A stretch of 64,000 nt of DNA, taken from the NCBI GenBank assembly GCA_029964075.1, contig CM057138.1, positions 13,138,932 through 13,202,931 on the forward strand. The letters are read 5' to 3'. The translations under genes and the position numbers were made by a program. This DNA comes from Patiria pectinifera (Eukaryota > Echinodermata > Asteroidea > Valvatida > Asterinidae). Position 1 is the stretch's first letter, and each line of letters starts with the position of its first letter. Shown here piece after piece: positions 25,901 to 40,900 of this stretch. Below the pieces are notes generated by a model. The model had not been told where the DNA came from. It made no database searches and saw nothing but the letters and a program-made list of their open reading frames with translations.

Positions 25901-28900
25901 ATAGCAACATATTTTAAAGTTCAATACAAAAGAAAGTAATACGCCTTTTTACAAGCTGGAAATTGCTTTTCTTATTTTTTTATTTTCACTGGTAAAGTTT
26001 ATTGTTTGTTTTCTCGATAGCTTTAATAGTATTGAAATATTTGTTGTGAAGTGCATAACCGCACTATTTGCAAACATTTGCTAAAATGCTAGACCAATGA
26101 GAAACAATCGCTCATGCTTTTTGGTTACACAAACACATAAAAACACATGTTATTAGCCCTTTTATAAACTGTACATTGCTTTTCTGATTTTTACTTTCAA
26201 TTCTTAAGTTTTCGTTCATTTTTGATAGTTTTGTTAGATAGTTTAGAACACTTGGTTGTGAAATAATAAAAAGCGAATTACTGCAATGCGCAAATTACTC
26301 AAATGATAAACCAATGCAACCACCAAAACCTTCCCCTGTCTACAGTTATATAAGGACTACCAAAATTGTTGTCAAAGCTTCCTAAAAGGTACTGAATTGT
26401 GTATTTATTTACTTAAAAATAGAGGCAGCTTTGTTGTTTTGGCATCCTGCTTATTCACCCTCTTATTCACCCTGCTTTACAGATACTAAGACCACTACCA
26501 CTCCAGCAGACACCACCATTTCAGGAGACACCACCCCTCCAGACACCACCCCTCCAGACACCAACACTTCAGACACCACCCCTCCAGACACCACCCCTCC
26601 AGACACCACCCCTCCAGACACCACCCCTCCAGACACCACCCCTCCAGACACCACCCCTCCAGACACCACCCCTCCAGACACCACCCCTCCAGACACCAAC
26701 ACTTCAGACACCACCCCTCCAGACACCACCCCTCCAGACACCACCCCTCCAGACACCACCCCTCCAGACACCACCCCTCCAGACACCACTCCTCCAGACA
26801 CCACTCCTCCAGACACCACCCCTCCAGACACCACCCCTCCAGACACTCCTACTCGAGACACCACCCCTCCAGACACCACCCCTCCAGACACCATCCCTCC
26901 AGACACCATCCCTCCAGTCACCAACACTTCAGACACCACCCCTCCAGACACCATTCCTCCAGACACCACCCCTCCAGACACTAACACTTCAGACACCAGC
27001 CCTCCAGACACCAGTCATCAAGACACCACCCCTCCTGACACCAACACTTCAGACACCACCCCTCGAGACACCACCCCTCCAGACACCACCTCTCCAGACA
27101 CCACCCCTGCAGGCACCACCCCTCCAGACACCAACCCTCCAGACACCACTCCTCCAGGCACCATCCCTCCAGACACAAACACTTCAGACACCACCCCTCC
27201 GGACACCATTCATCCAGACACAACTCCTCCAGACACCACCCCTCCAGACACCACCACTTCAGACACCAGCCCTCCAGACACCAGTCATCAAGACACCACC
27301 CCTCCAGACACCACCCCTCTAGACACAAGCACTTCAGACACCACCCATCCAGACACCACCCCTCCAGACACCAACACTTCATACACCACCCCTCCAGACA
27401 CCACCCCTCCAGACACCACCCCTCCAGACACCAACACTTCAGACACCACCCCTCCAGACACCACCCCTCCAGGCACCACCCCTCCAGACACAAACACTTC
27501 AGACACCACCCTTCCGGACACCATTCATCCAGACACAACTCCTCCAGACACCAACCCTCAAAACACCACCCCTCCAGACACCACTCCCCCAGACATCAAC
27601 ACTTCAGACACCAACCCTCCAGACACCTATCCTCCAGACACCACCCCTAAAGACACCACTCCTCCAGACACCACCCCTCCAGACACCACCCCTCTAGACA
27701 CAAGCACTTCAGACACCACCCATCCAGACACCACTCCTCCAGACACCACTCCTCCAGACACCACTCCTCCAGACACCACTCCTCCAGACACCACTCCTCC
27801 AGACACCACTCCTCCAGACACCAATTCTCCAGACACCACTCCTCCAGACACTACCCTTCCAGACACCACCCTTAAAGACACCACTCCTCCAGACACCACC
27901 CCTCCAGACACCACTCCTCCAGACACCACACAACAAGACACCACCCCTTTAAACACCACCCCTAAAAACACCACTCCTCCAGAAACCACTCCTTCAGACA
28001 CCACCCCGAAAAACACCACTCCTCCAGACACCACCCCTCCAGACACCACCCCAACAGACACCACTCCTCCAGACACCACTCCTCCAGACACCACTCCTCC
28101 AGACACCACCCCTCCAGACACCACTCCTCCAGACACCACTCCTCCAGACACCACTCCTCCAGACACCACTCCTCCAGACACCACCCCTACAGACACCACT
28201 CCTCCAGACATCAACCCTCCAGACACCACTCCTCCAGACACCACACCTCCAGAACCCAGCCCTACAGACAGCACTTGTGGAGACTACACTACTCCAGACA
28301 ACACTCCTCCAGACACTACCCCTCCAGACACTACTCCTCCAGACACCACTCCTCCAGACACCACCCCTACAGACACCACTCGTCCAGACACCACTCCTCC
28401 ACACACTACTCCTCCAGACACCAACCCTCCAGACACCAACCCTCCAGACACCACCGCTCCAGACACCAACCCTCCAGAAACCACTCCTCCAGACATCCGC
28501 CCTCGAGACACCACTGCTCCAGACACCACTCCTGCAGACACCACCCCTAAAGACACCACTCCTCCAGACACCACTCCTCCATACACCACCCCTCCAGAAC
28601 CCAGCCCTACAGACAGCACTTGTCGAGACTACACTCCTCCAGACAACACTCCTCCAGACGCCACCCCTCCAGACACTACCCCTCGAGACACCACTCCTCC
28701 AGACACCACTCCTCCAGACACTTGCCCTCCAGACACCACCCCTGAAGACACCGCTCCTCCTGACACCACCCCTCCAGACAGCACTCCTCCAGACACCATT
28801 CCTCCAGACACCACTCCACCAGACGCCACCCCTCCAGACACCACCCCTCCAGACACCACTCCTCCAGAAACCACTCCTTCAGATACCTCCCCTCCAGACA

Positions 28901-31900
28901 CCACTCATCCAGATACCACTCCTTTAGACAGCACTCCTCCAGACACCACCCCTAAAGACACCACTCCTCCATATACCACACCTCGAGACACCACCCCTCC
29001 AGACACCACCCCTCAGGACTCCACTCCTCCAGACACCACCCCTCCGGGCACAACCTCTCAGGACACCAGTCTTCCAGATACCACCTCTCAAGACACTACC
29101 CCTCCAGACACAACTCCTCCAGACACCACTCACCCAGACACCACCCCTCCAGACACCACTCCTCCAGACAACACCCCTCCAGACTCCACCCCTACATACA
29201 CTACCCCTCCAGACACCATCCCTCCAGACACCACCCCTCCAGACACCACTCCTCCAGACACTAACCCTCCACACACCACCACTCCAGACACCAATCCTCA
29301 AGACACTACCCCTCCATACACCACCTCTAAAGACACTCCCCCTCCAGGCACAATTCCTCTAGACACCACTCCTCCAGACACCACCCCTCCAGAAACCACC
29401 CCTCCAAACACCACACCTCCAGACACCACTCCTCCAGGCACCACTGCTCCAGGCACCACTCCTCCAGACACCACTCCTTCAGACACCACCCCTCCAGACA
29501 CCACCCGTCAAGACACCACCCCTCCAGACACCACCCCTCCAGACACCACCCCTCCAGACACCACCCCTCCAGACACCACCCCTCCAGACACCACCCCTCC
29601 AGACACCATCCCTCCGGACACCACCCCTCCAGACACCACTCCTCCAGACACTACCTCTCCAGACACAACCTCTCCAGAGACCACCCCTCCAGACGCCTCT
29701 CTTCCAGACAGCACTCCTCTTGACACCACCCGTCCAGACACCACCCCTCCAGACACCACCCATTCAGGAAACACCACCTCTCTTGGAAACGCCTCCCCTC
29801 CAGACACCACCCCTTCAGGAAGCACCACCTCTCTAGGAGACACCTCCCCTCCAGACACCACCCCTTTAGGAAACACCACTTCTCTAGGAGACACAATCCC
29901 TCCAAGAGACATCACCACCAATCAAGTAACATTTTCCACTGCAGGATCAACTAGTACTGCAATGTCAACCACCGTCTGCCAATGTGGTTAGTTACCATTT
30001 AATTAAGTAATGTCAAGTAACCCGGTATGACCCAAGACCATACAGCAGTTGGGGTACTTTCTAATTCTCTATTTTTTGAGACCCTTTGGGGGTAATCTTT
30101 TTTTGGAATTGTTTTAATCATTGACAATTTTAAATAAAGAACATAGCACAAATGATATAGAAGGTGATTACGACTTTCAATGTACATTAACAATGGCTGC
30201 CACGTGCATGTACATTGCACATGGTACATTGCACATGGTACATTGCACATGTACACCCGCGTTTGCATACGTAACATATGTACAAATACTAACACTGTCA
30301 GCTACATCACATTTGAAAGAAAATTAGTTCAGTTAAATTCGTTATTGTTCAAAATGCAGGGCATATATTAATCTACTAGCATTTATGGACGACATAAACA
30401 AAGGCATGTTCATCTTTACTTCAACTCCAGCATTTCACGCCCTTTTCAAACACAAGAGGTTTTTCTAGCATCTAATAACACAGTCCACCGTCATCTTGAT
30501 TCTTCATCTAACATCTTCCACTAATTAGGAATGATCAAAATGGGGGTTATTTCACCTTGGCTATTTCACTTAAAAAGGCTTAGCAGATGTGCTACAAACA
30601 GACACAAATGATGGATTTGGAACTTCATTGGTTCAAAAAATTGCGGAAGTCCGTGTAGCATATATGCTATAATGGTGCATAGCGGGATAAAGGTGTGATA
30701 GTCACGATCGCAGTGTCGCTTTTTCCCCTGGACTGTCATGAAGTATTCTTAACAAGAAACTTGAATACTTCTTATGCTGAAAAAAACGCATTGATATTAA
30801 GTCGAACCAGTATTGATCTGCTAATTTCAATGTGAAGGAAATATATAATTCAGTGGTAAACAGCCTTACGCAAGCTGAGAAGAAATTATGATTTTTGTAT
30901 TGATGATAGCTCTGATTATCTGCCCAATGAAAATACTCTTCACGAAGAACAATTTATTTCAGCAATTATGAAATATTAAGTCACCAAAGTTCCCTCGATT
31001 GTGGAGATTAGCAGGTAGATTCAGGAAATATGTTAATATTTTCCTGTCACAACTGCAGTTTTAAGGCTCACTTTAAAGTCACAAACTACCTTTATCAGTT
31101 GCGTGTGGTGCAAAACATAAATGTCCCAAAATTCATTGGGGAAAGTTAAGTGGAAATTGGGGTGAGGTGTCATTAATAGTAAAGATTGTGTGCACATTTT
31201 TATGGGAATTTCTTCATACAAAAGGTACAATTTTCCGTGATTATCACTACCACAAGTATAACGTTTGGGAGATACTTTAGCCTCAAAAGTTAAACCATAA
31301 GGAGACATGTCGAATAAGGGAGAAATCTCAATGTCTCCCCGATGCCACAGGTCCTATTTAGACGCAAAATTTTATTGTGAGATTAGCCTAGTTCGGTTAC
31401 ACGAAAATCCATATTTGCGAGTTTCTCTTCCCAGCTTTTTTTTCAACAAAACATTCCTTCTCCAATTAACAGTAGTTAAAACAACACGGGGAAATCAAAT
31501 TGTCATTCTTATGGTTGGTGTTGCCCTCTTATAGAAACTTTAAGGATAAAGTTTCACCCTAACATCGAAACGAGGAGAATATTACTAGTGATTATTATCA
31601 CTTTGGTCGAACAAATATTTGTATTCTCAATTCAAAAGAAATAAAGGAACAGCTAGATGTATTTCTCCCTGTAACAAACACATTAGGGACCGTGACCATT
31701 CAGCCCTGTTATGAAAAGGGCCCCCCGGTACCTCGTCCGGTCCAAAGCCAGTCCGGTCTTCAGCCCAGTCTCGTCCGGTACATGGTCCTGTCTGAACATA
31801 AGTTTTGAAGTCAGTCAGGCGCATCAATTTATTGCCCTTCAGAGAACGTCCAGAGCAGAACAATAGCAGACTTACCGGATTAAAGATAAAATCCTGCCAT

Positions 31901-34900
31901 AATGCCGTGGTAATTTACGGTCCCATTGTGCGCGAAACCCAACGGCAGGGGTTTTGATCTGTGCTGACGAAAGTGTTCTATTGTTTCGCGCTGAGAGATG
32001 AAAACCACAAGCGGGTTTCTTCTGAGATATTATTACATGTGTCAATACTTGCTCCTGGGCCGGTAGCTGGGACGGTACGAGAGGACCTCTTGGGAGGGGA
32101 CGAGCTTACGGGGGGGGGGGGGGCCTTTTCATACCGGGGCTGAATGGTCATGGGCCCTTACATCATGCTTAGAGAATGAAGTAATTCAAAGGTCATTGCA
32201 AAGTCGAGCTTAAAATTGGATGACTGAAATACTAAGACTCACCTTTTTAGTCTTTCATTTGAGCTAAGTGATGAACTAGTGACTGGCGCCTTTGAATGAT
32301 CATCCAGATACCGTGCGCTTTATATAATGTTCTGTTAATTGTTATTATTATTATTACAATGAAGCTGACAGACTCATTTTATTTTTGTTGAAGATGGAGA
32401 ATCGCCAGTTGTCACTGTTCCAACTGTTGAAGATCAATGCATTGATGCAGCTCAAGCTCCAGCTTCTGTCACATGGGACGAAGTCACTGCCACAAACATT
32501 TCTGCTGAGAACATCAGTTGCACGGACGCTGAAGGAAACGTGGTGTCTCTGACAGGAGGGTCATTTGAAGTAGAATGTCACACAGTGACCTGCGTTATTA
32601 CTCTCCCTTGTGGATGCAAGATAGAAGAATCGTTCTATTTCTATATTATAGGTACGACAATCTTTTGATCTGTGTATAAATGGGACTGACATGACAACTA
32701 AAAAGTATTTTATTAAAATAAAAAATAACCTTGGGTGTCACACTGATAATGCCCTGCAGTAAATACACCCTCCCCCAAGAAATTATGGATGCTAAAATTC
32801 ATATTGCGAAGCGAACTTGTCCATCTGTCTATATCAACGACTTAAACACGTTAATATTGGGCGAATTGCAACAACCTCTGCAAATGTTATAACTGGATAC
32901 ATTTTAAGGTGTATTTGAGAAAACCTTATCAAACGCAACTTTTACATATTTTATCATGTTATATATGCAATACTGGTTGGTCGATGGAGTATGATTGAAA
33001 AAAAAATACTTAAGATTGTATATTTTGCCTTACAGCAATTCCGATATTTACCGTACCAACTGTTGATGATCAGTACATTGCACCTGGCCAAGCATCCATT
33101 CAAGTGACATGGGATAAAGTGAACGCAACCAACTCGGATGGTCAGGCAATAACGTGTACGGATGATGCAGGAGGAACCAATGTGACAGTCACAGGAGGAG
33201 ACTTTCCAGCAGGGTCTCATAATGTAACCTGCACTGTGACCAATAATGGTGGTTGCACGGCATCAACATACTTCACATTCGATGTGATCGGTAAGATTTG
33301 ATTTAAACTCCCATGCTTTAATATATGACATATGGGAGAAGAAATATTAGGGGTAAACCAGTTGGTGTTATTTTTTTGTGGTCTGCTTCGATTGACAGCC
33401 ACATGCATGTATTCTGAGAAGCACTCTGCGAGGTGGAGGAGTGTTCAGGTCTCATGGACAAAACAGTGACCAGTGACCAATACAATCTTGAAATAAAGAA
33501 ATTAATTGAGATCCTTTCACAAATTCAGTCAGTTATAGCAAAGAATCACCAGTGTCAAGAAATCAAAAATACGAAGTGTCATATTTAAGGCTTTATTAAG
33601 AACTTAGTCGTTGAGATGTCTTGCCTAATGAGAAAAAAAAACACCTTTTTTTTCTGAAGAACTGACCGAAACGACAGTTTCAAGCACGACTGAAACACTG
33701 TCTGATACAACAGTATCAAGCACCAATCCAGTAACATCCAAAACTTCAGTATCAAGCACCAATTCAGGATCAACCACCATTCCAACAACTTCCACCTCAG
33801 ATGGACCTCCTTCAACTACAACCCTGGACACCACTTTAGGTAATATCACCTCAAACTTTTCTCTCATTTGTTTTGCATCGAAACAAAGAACTACCATTCC
33901 AGAGACAAGTATTGTACTTTATGGAGCTCGCGTTCAATAACCAAAATGCAATGCAAGATTTGCAATATATAAGAACAAACCGATGTTGCTGAAAACGTCA
34001 TCACTCCTAAACTCCTTGCCTAATGAGGAATAACTATTTTTTTCTGAAGAACTGACCGAAGCGACAGTTTCAAGTACGACTGAAACACTGCCCGATACAA
34101 CAGTATTAAACCCCCCTCCATTAACATCCACAACTCCTGTATCAAGCACCACTTCAGGACCAACCACCATTCGTACGACTACCGCCGTAGATGGACCTCC
34201 CACAGCAACACCAGGCAATACTTCAGGTAAAATCACCTCAGACACATTTTCTCTCATAGGTTTTGTAACTGATTCCCGGGGGTTTTCCTCAGAATATTCT
34301 TTTGGGCTTTTCCTCCCACCTCTAAAACTGTATTTTCTTCTCATTGGCTTCTCTCTACAGTTTTTTTCCCCAGACTTTCGAGCTACAGTGCTTACAAATC
34401 CTTTGTTTCATTACCAGAAATAAAAAAAACAAAAAAAAGTGTTGATTTGTTGTCCAAGCACACTAGTGTTGACAGTAATTCTGGCCCTTGGATCTCCTCC
34501 TATAGCCTTCCAGTGTTGCACATGTACTTGAGTCAGTACCAACCTTGAGTCAGTACCAAACTAATGACAAACTGGCATATTGTTAAATCTTTTTATGTGT
34601 GAACTCTCGGCAAATTCTGTATGCCCCTAGAATCAACCACCGCTCCAGGATCAACCAACGCTCCCGTATCAACTATCCCCCCAGTAACATCCACCACTTT
34701 GGGATCAACTCCTACTGTGGTATCAACCACAGTTTCAACATCCATCCTAGATGGACCTCGCACTACAGTACCAACCACCGCTGCAGTAACAACCATCTGC
34801 CAATGTGGTAAGTGATACATTAACATCCTTTATTGAATCAATTGTAAATAGAGTTGTGAGCGTCAGGATAATAATAATAACTGGATTTGTCTAGGATAGC

Positions 34901-37900
34901 AGTCCATGTGGAAAAGGATGCATATGAGGAAGTTTGAAGGCGTGAGAAATACATTAAATTATATCATCCCTGAAAAGAGTGAACATTATCTGTACCTGGT
35001 GTCTTTGTCTGGAAAGTCATTTGTGTATTCTTAACACGAAATTTGAGGTACTTCTTATGCTTAAAAAAAAACCACCCGAAATGTTTATCGTGTCGAACCA
35101 GCGTCAATCACTTAATTGGATAATTGATGATAACTCGGGTTATCTGACGCACGCAACATTTTAATGGCTTTTAAACTGGAATGGGCCATGCGATGAAGTT
35201 TTCTGAGGAACACAATGTGTGTAACTTTCTAATTCTCTTGAATACATGAAAACAAAAATGATTTCCTTTTTTCTTTTGTTTTTAATGTGTACTTCTTTAA
35301 ACATTTAAAATTTGCAATGCTTTTAATGTGTACTTCTTTAAATATTTAAAATTGGCAATTCTTTCCTAACAATTGCGGGTGCTGTTGCATTGACGTCAGT
35401 CCGGGAAGACGCTGTTTCGTTAAAGGATTTTCTGATCAAATCGTGAACCCCAAATTTGCTCATTGAGAACAAATGCGAGAAAATGTTGCTCATAGGCCAT
35501 GTAGTTACACAACAACAAATCACAAATGTAAAGAAAATTGATGACAGCAAAATATCCTAAATTCGTGTTTCTTTTGTGCTGTAATAGTTGTAGCATTGAG
35601 TTTTCTGTCTTTCATGCATTTTTTATATAAATTCGTATTAGCGTAAAAAAAACCCTCAAAAACCCCAAAAAACAAAATACCCTTCAAAATGGCAAAACGA
35701 AAATTGAAAATAAGGTTAAATGGGACACAAAGGTACATTATTAAGGTTAGCAATAAAACTTATTTTTCATGGGGCCTTTACTATTAAGAAAAAAAAAAGA
35801 CTTTATATTTCAGCAATTGGATTTTAAACAAATAGTCTCTGAATCAGCAGAGCCACATGTGATTGACTTTTGGAACTTGTGGTTATCATCTCATAATCAA
35901 CCCTCACTTACTTCTATTGAAGTTGTGTTTTTTTGTGATAACAATATTCAGTCTCAAACGGAGATAAGGAAGAGCTGTGTGTTTGTCCCTGTAATACCCA
36001 ATGCTACAAATATAGTGGGGATGTTGCGCACGTTGTGCTTGAAAGTGAATAATTGAAAAAAAACCCACAAAAACAATTCGTTAACTTTATGAATCTGAAA
36101 GCGTGATGTGGTTATTTTTTAACAGATGGAGAACCGCCAGTTGTCACTGTTCCAACTGTTGAAGATCAATGCATTCATCCATCTCAAGCTCCGGTTAAAG
36201 TGACATGGGATGAAGTCACTGCCACAAACGTTTCTGCTGAGAACATCAGTTGTACAGACACTGCCGGAAACATAGTGTCTCTGACTGGAGCTTCCTTTGG
36301 AGTAGAATGTCACACAGTGACCTGCGTTATTACTCTCCCTTGTGGATGCAAAATAGAAGAATCCTTCTATTTCTATATTACAGGTAACAATGTCATTCGT
36401 CTTGAACCGACATGAACCGACATAACAAACTAAACACGTCTATTATTGACACGGAAATTAGCCTTGGGTGCCATATTGATTGTAGATTAAATGACAGTGA
36501 ATATTTTCCTTAAAAAAAGTAACTATGGACATTGTTATGCTACACATTCCTGTTGTTAACTGTTAGTAGCTTGCCTCTCTGTCTAAACCGAATGAATTAT
36601 AAATGATAAAACCTGAAAACAAATGGAATCATTTGATCAAATGCTACCAGGGGCGTAGCACGAAAAGTTTTATTGGGGGAGGGGTTACAATTTTGTGAAA
36701 AGGGCACTTGCACATCCCTGGTGAAATGTAAACAGGGTTTTTTTCTCCGGACTCTTGGCCTCCGTAAAATCTCAATACATGTGCGATCTTCTGCAAAAGG
36801 CAGCTTAAACGGCAGGTGCCACAAAAAGGGCACCACTTTTTTTTTTTAAAGTGCACTTTATCAGGAAAAGGGCACTTCTTAACAAAAAAGGCACTCTTTA
36901 CAAATTATTGGGGGGTCAAACCCAATGAAAAAAGGGCATTTGAATGGCAAAAGGCAGTCTTTACAAAATATTGGGCTGGGTGTAAATACCCCCCTTACCC
37001 AGCCGCTGGCTACGCCAATTGTTATCCTGGATTATTTGACAGAGCCGTGTCAATCATATTTTAAATATTTGTCAAATGAATACACTTGATGATTTTTCTT
37101 AGTAGGAACATTTAATATTTCGATTTGTTCGATAAGTTGGAGTATAAATAAATGAATGAAATTCTGTATAAAAGTGCGTTTGTTCCATTACAGCAATACC
37201 GATAGTTACTGTGCCAACTGTTGATGATCATTACATTGAGCCTGGCCAAGCATTACTTCCAGTGACATGGGATAAAGTGAACGCAACCTACGCAGATGGC
37301 CAAGCAATCAATTGTACGGATGATGCAGGGGGAACCAGTGTGACAATCACAGGAGGAGCCTTTCCAGCAGGGTCTCATAATATAACCTGCACTGTGACCA
37401 ATAATGGTGATTGCACGTCATCAGCACACTTCACATTCGATGTAATCGGTAAGATTTAATTGGAAATTCACACGTTGGAATGTAAGACATACGGGGGAAG
37501 AAACACAAGCTGTATTATTTGTTATTACTTCTGTCTGCTGATTAATGGCATACGTGTATTCCTAAAACCACTAAGGTTAAAGAGTTTAAATTTCATGGAA
37601 AGCCAAGTGGCCAGTGTACTCAAAATCAAGCTCCTCTAAAAATATTCCAAATTATATTTAAAAAACATGGAAACCTAGGGTTAGATTGTGATCCCTTTAC
37701 GAACTGAGTCTCTGAAAACGAGAACAAGTGTCAGAAAAGCACGCCTTTGAGGTGCCCAATTAAGGCCCTGTAAATGATTCATTTATTGTTAAGTCTTATC
37801 TAATAAAATTATTTTGTCTTCCGAAGAACTGACTGAAGCATCAATGTCTTTATTAACCATCACTGAAACAATGTTTGTCTGATTTAACAGTGTCAAGCAC

Positions 37901-40900
37901 CCCTCTAGTAACATCCTCCTCGCCTGTATCAAGCACCACTTCAGGATCAACCACCATTCAAACAACTACCACCGGAGATGGACCTCCCTCAACAACGACA
38001 GTCACCACTTCAGGTAAGATTACATCAATCCCTTTTCTTTAAAAAAAATTTTGCCACGGGTCAGCCACCTACCGTTCCAGAAACAGCCAGAATTCATCAT
38101 GTAAATTCCATTGGATATTTTCTAAAAGCAATGTAAGATTAACAACTAACGGAAACCAACTTCATATTCTGAAAAGGTCGTCTCTTCTAAACTGACCTCA
38201 CCCTTTACAAAAAAAATGATTCCAGAATCAAGACCGATTCACCCCTTGACACCCAACACCCAACTGTCATTGAATTGTCACAAATAGATGATCTCCCTCT
38301 GAGGTAATTGTTCTAGAGTAAGTAGTAGGCATATTGTGGAAATAGTTATTGAGTGACCTCTCGGCACATTCTATATAAGCCTAGAATCAGTAAGATTTAA
38401 TTTGTACCTCGTTTCAGAAACACAGGAATAGAAACACATTATAAACAACTTTTGATTTTTTGGTTGATCTCTTCGGATTGAGGATAAAAAAGAAATATGC
38501 ACTCTACCATGGGGAATCTTTGAAAATCGAGAAATCTTGCCCGAAGATCGCCTTCTTGTGGCCTTCCAATGGTGTACATGTATTTGAGTTAGTACTAGGC
38601 TCGAGTCAGTTCCAAAATAATTGCAAATTAGCATATTGTTAAAATCGTTGCACTGAACTCTCGGCACATTACATATGCCCCTAGAATCAACCACCACACC
38701 AGGATCAACCACTGCTCCAGTATCAACCAACCCTCAGGTATCAACTATCCCTCCAGTAGCATCCACCGCTTCGGGGTCAACTACTCCTCTAGTATCCACT
38801 ACAATTTCAACATCTTCCATCCCAGATGGACCTCCCACTTCATCACCAACCACCGCTCCAGTAACAACCATCTGCCAATGTGGTGAGTGATAATTTGACA
38901 TCCTTTCTTAATAAAATGACAATTAAATCATGAGCATAACTATAGCAGGACACGTCCAAAAGGATGTACTACTCAGTTGGGTTTTGATGGTGTTAGAAAA
39001 GAATGAAATGCTAGCTTGGCAACGAAAAGTGAATACTATCAATCCATGTGTGTCTTTTCCTGGTGTGTCATTGATGTATTTTTAACACAAAACTTGAAGT
39101 TAGGTCAACTCTTCTTAATACGAGCTTGGCCAGCATTAAAATAACAAATAACGCACATGCTCATTTAAATGTACTGTCTTGAAGAAAACAACACCAATTC
39201 CTTGTAAGGATGATTCTGAAAAACCCGTTAATTTTTTTTTCGCAGATGGAGAACCCCCAGTTGTCACTGTTCCAACTGTTGCAGATCAATGCATTCATGA
39301 ATCTCAAGCTCCTGTGTCTGTCACATGGGATGAAGTCACTGCAACAAACATTTCTGCTGAAAACATCAGTTGTACAGACGCTGAGGGAAACGTGGTTTCT
39401 CTGACTGGAGCCTCATTTGGAGTAGAATGTCACACAGTGACCTGCATTATTACTCTCCCTTGTGGATGCAAAATAGAAGAATCCTTCTATTTCTATATAA
39501 CAGGTAACAATTTCATTCGATTTAGGTATAAACTGAACCAGCATGACCAACTAAACATGTATGATTTGTATCATTGACTAAGGTATCATCTTTGGGTGTT
39601 ATTTTGAACATATGATTACATGGGAGTAGATATGTTCAATGAAAAAAATAACAACAAACAGTTGGATGTTACAGTTTCTTTTATGAACTGTATAGCATGT
39701 CTCTGTATCTCATCTGCATGATATAAAAGAAGCAATAGTAGGCCAACACATTCTGAGATCAAACGAAATCAGTGGATACAATGTATCCCACGATTATATG
39801 AGAGAACCTTGTCAATCACATTTTTACATACTGGAACATGTATACGTAAAATTGTCTTTATAAGAGTGCATTATGTTGCTTAACAGCAATACCTGCAATA
39901 ACTGTGCCAACTGTTGACGATCAGTACATTGAGCCTGGACAAGCATTACTACCAGTGACATGGGATCAAGTGAACGCAACCAGCACAGATGGTCAAGCAA
40001 TCAATTGTACGGATGATGCAGGAGGAAGCAATGTTACAGTCACAGGAGGAGCCTTTCCAGCAGGGTCTCATAATATAACCTGCACTGTGACCAATAATGG
40101 TGATTGCACGTCATCAGCACACTTCACATTTGATGTAATCGGTAAGATTTAATTGGAAATTCACACGTTGGAATGTAAGACATATGGGGGAAGAAACACA
40201 AGCTGTATTATTTGTTATTACTTCTGTCTGCTGATTGATGGCATACGTGTATTCCTAAAACCACTCTAAGGTTAAAGAGTCCAAGTTTCATGGAAAGGCC
40301 AGTGACCAGAGTACTCAAAATCCAGCTCCTATAAAAATAGTCCAAATTATATAAAAAAAAAAAATGGAAACATAGGGTTAGATTGTGATCCCTTTACGAA
40401 CTGAGTCTCTGAAAACGAGAACAAGTGTCAGAAAAGCACGCCTTTGAGGTGCCCAATTAAGGCCCTCTAAATGATTCATTTATTGTTAAGTCTTATCTAA
40501 TAAAATTATTTTGTCTTCCGAAGAACTGACTGAAGCATCAATGTCTTTATTAACCATCACTGAAACAATGTTTGTCTGATTTAACAGTGTCAAGCACCCC
40601 TCTAGTAACATCCTCCTCGCCTGTATCAAGCACCACTTCAGGATCAACCACCATTCAAACAACTACCACCGGAGATGGACCTCCCTCAACAACGACAGTC
40701 ACCACTTCAGGTAAGATTACATCAATCCCTTTTCTTTAAAAATTTTTTTTGCCACGGGTCAGCCACCTACCGTTCCAGAAACAGCCAGAATTCATCATGT
40801 AAATTCCATTGGATATTTTCTAAAAGCAATGTAAGATTAACAACTAACGGAAACCAACTTCATATTCTGAAAATGTCGTCTCTTCTAAACTGACCTCACC

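Noticed and set aside
26520-29760. CRISPR-like or satellite array
   Set aside because: Units are contiguous without spacers, lie within a spliced coding exon, and the DNA is animal.
26463-29921. Long open minus-strand and alternate plus-strand frames (VSGGV-, WRSGV-, LLQTP-type repeats)
   Set aside because: They are shadows of the 15-base coding repeat, which has no stop in any frame. Only the DTTPP frame has matching splice sites and an O-glycan-type composition.
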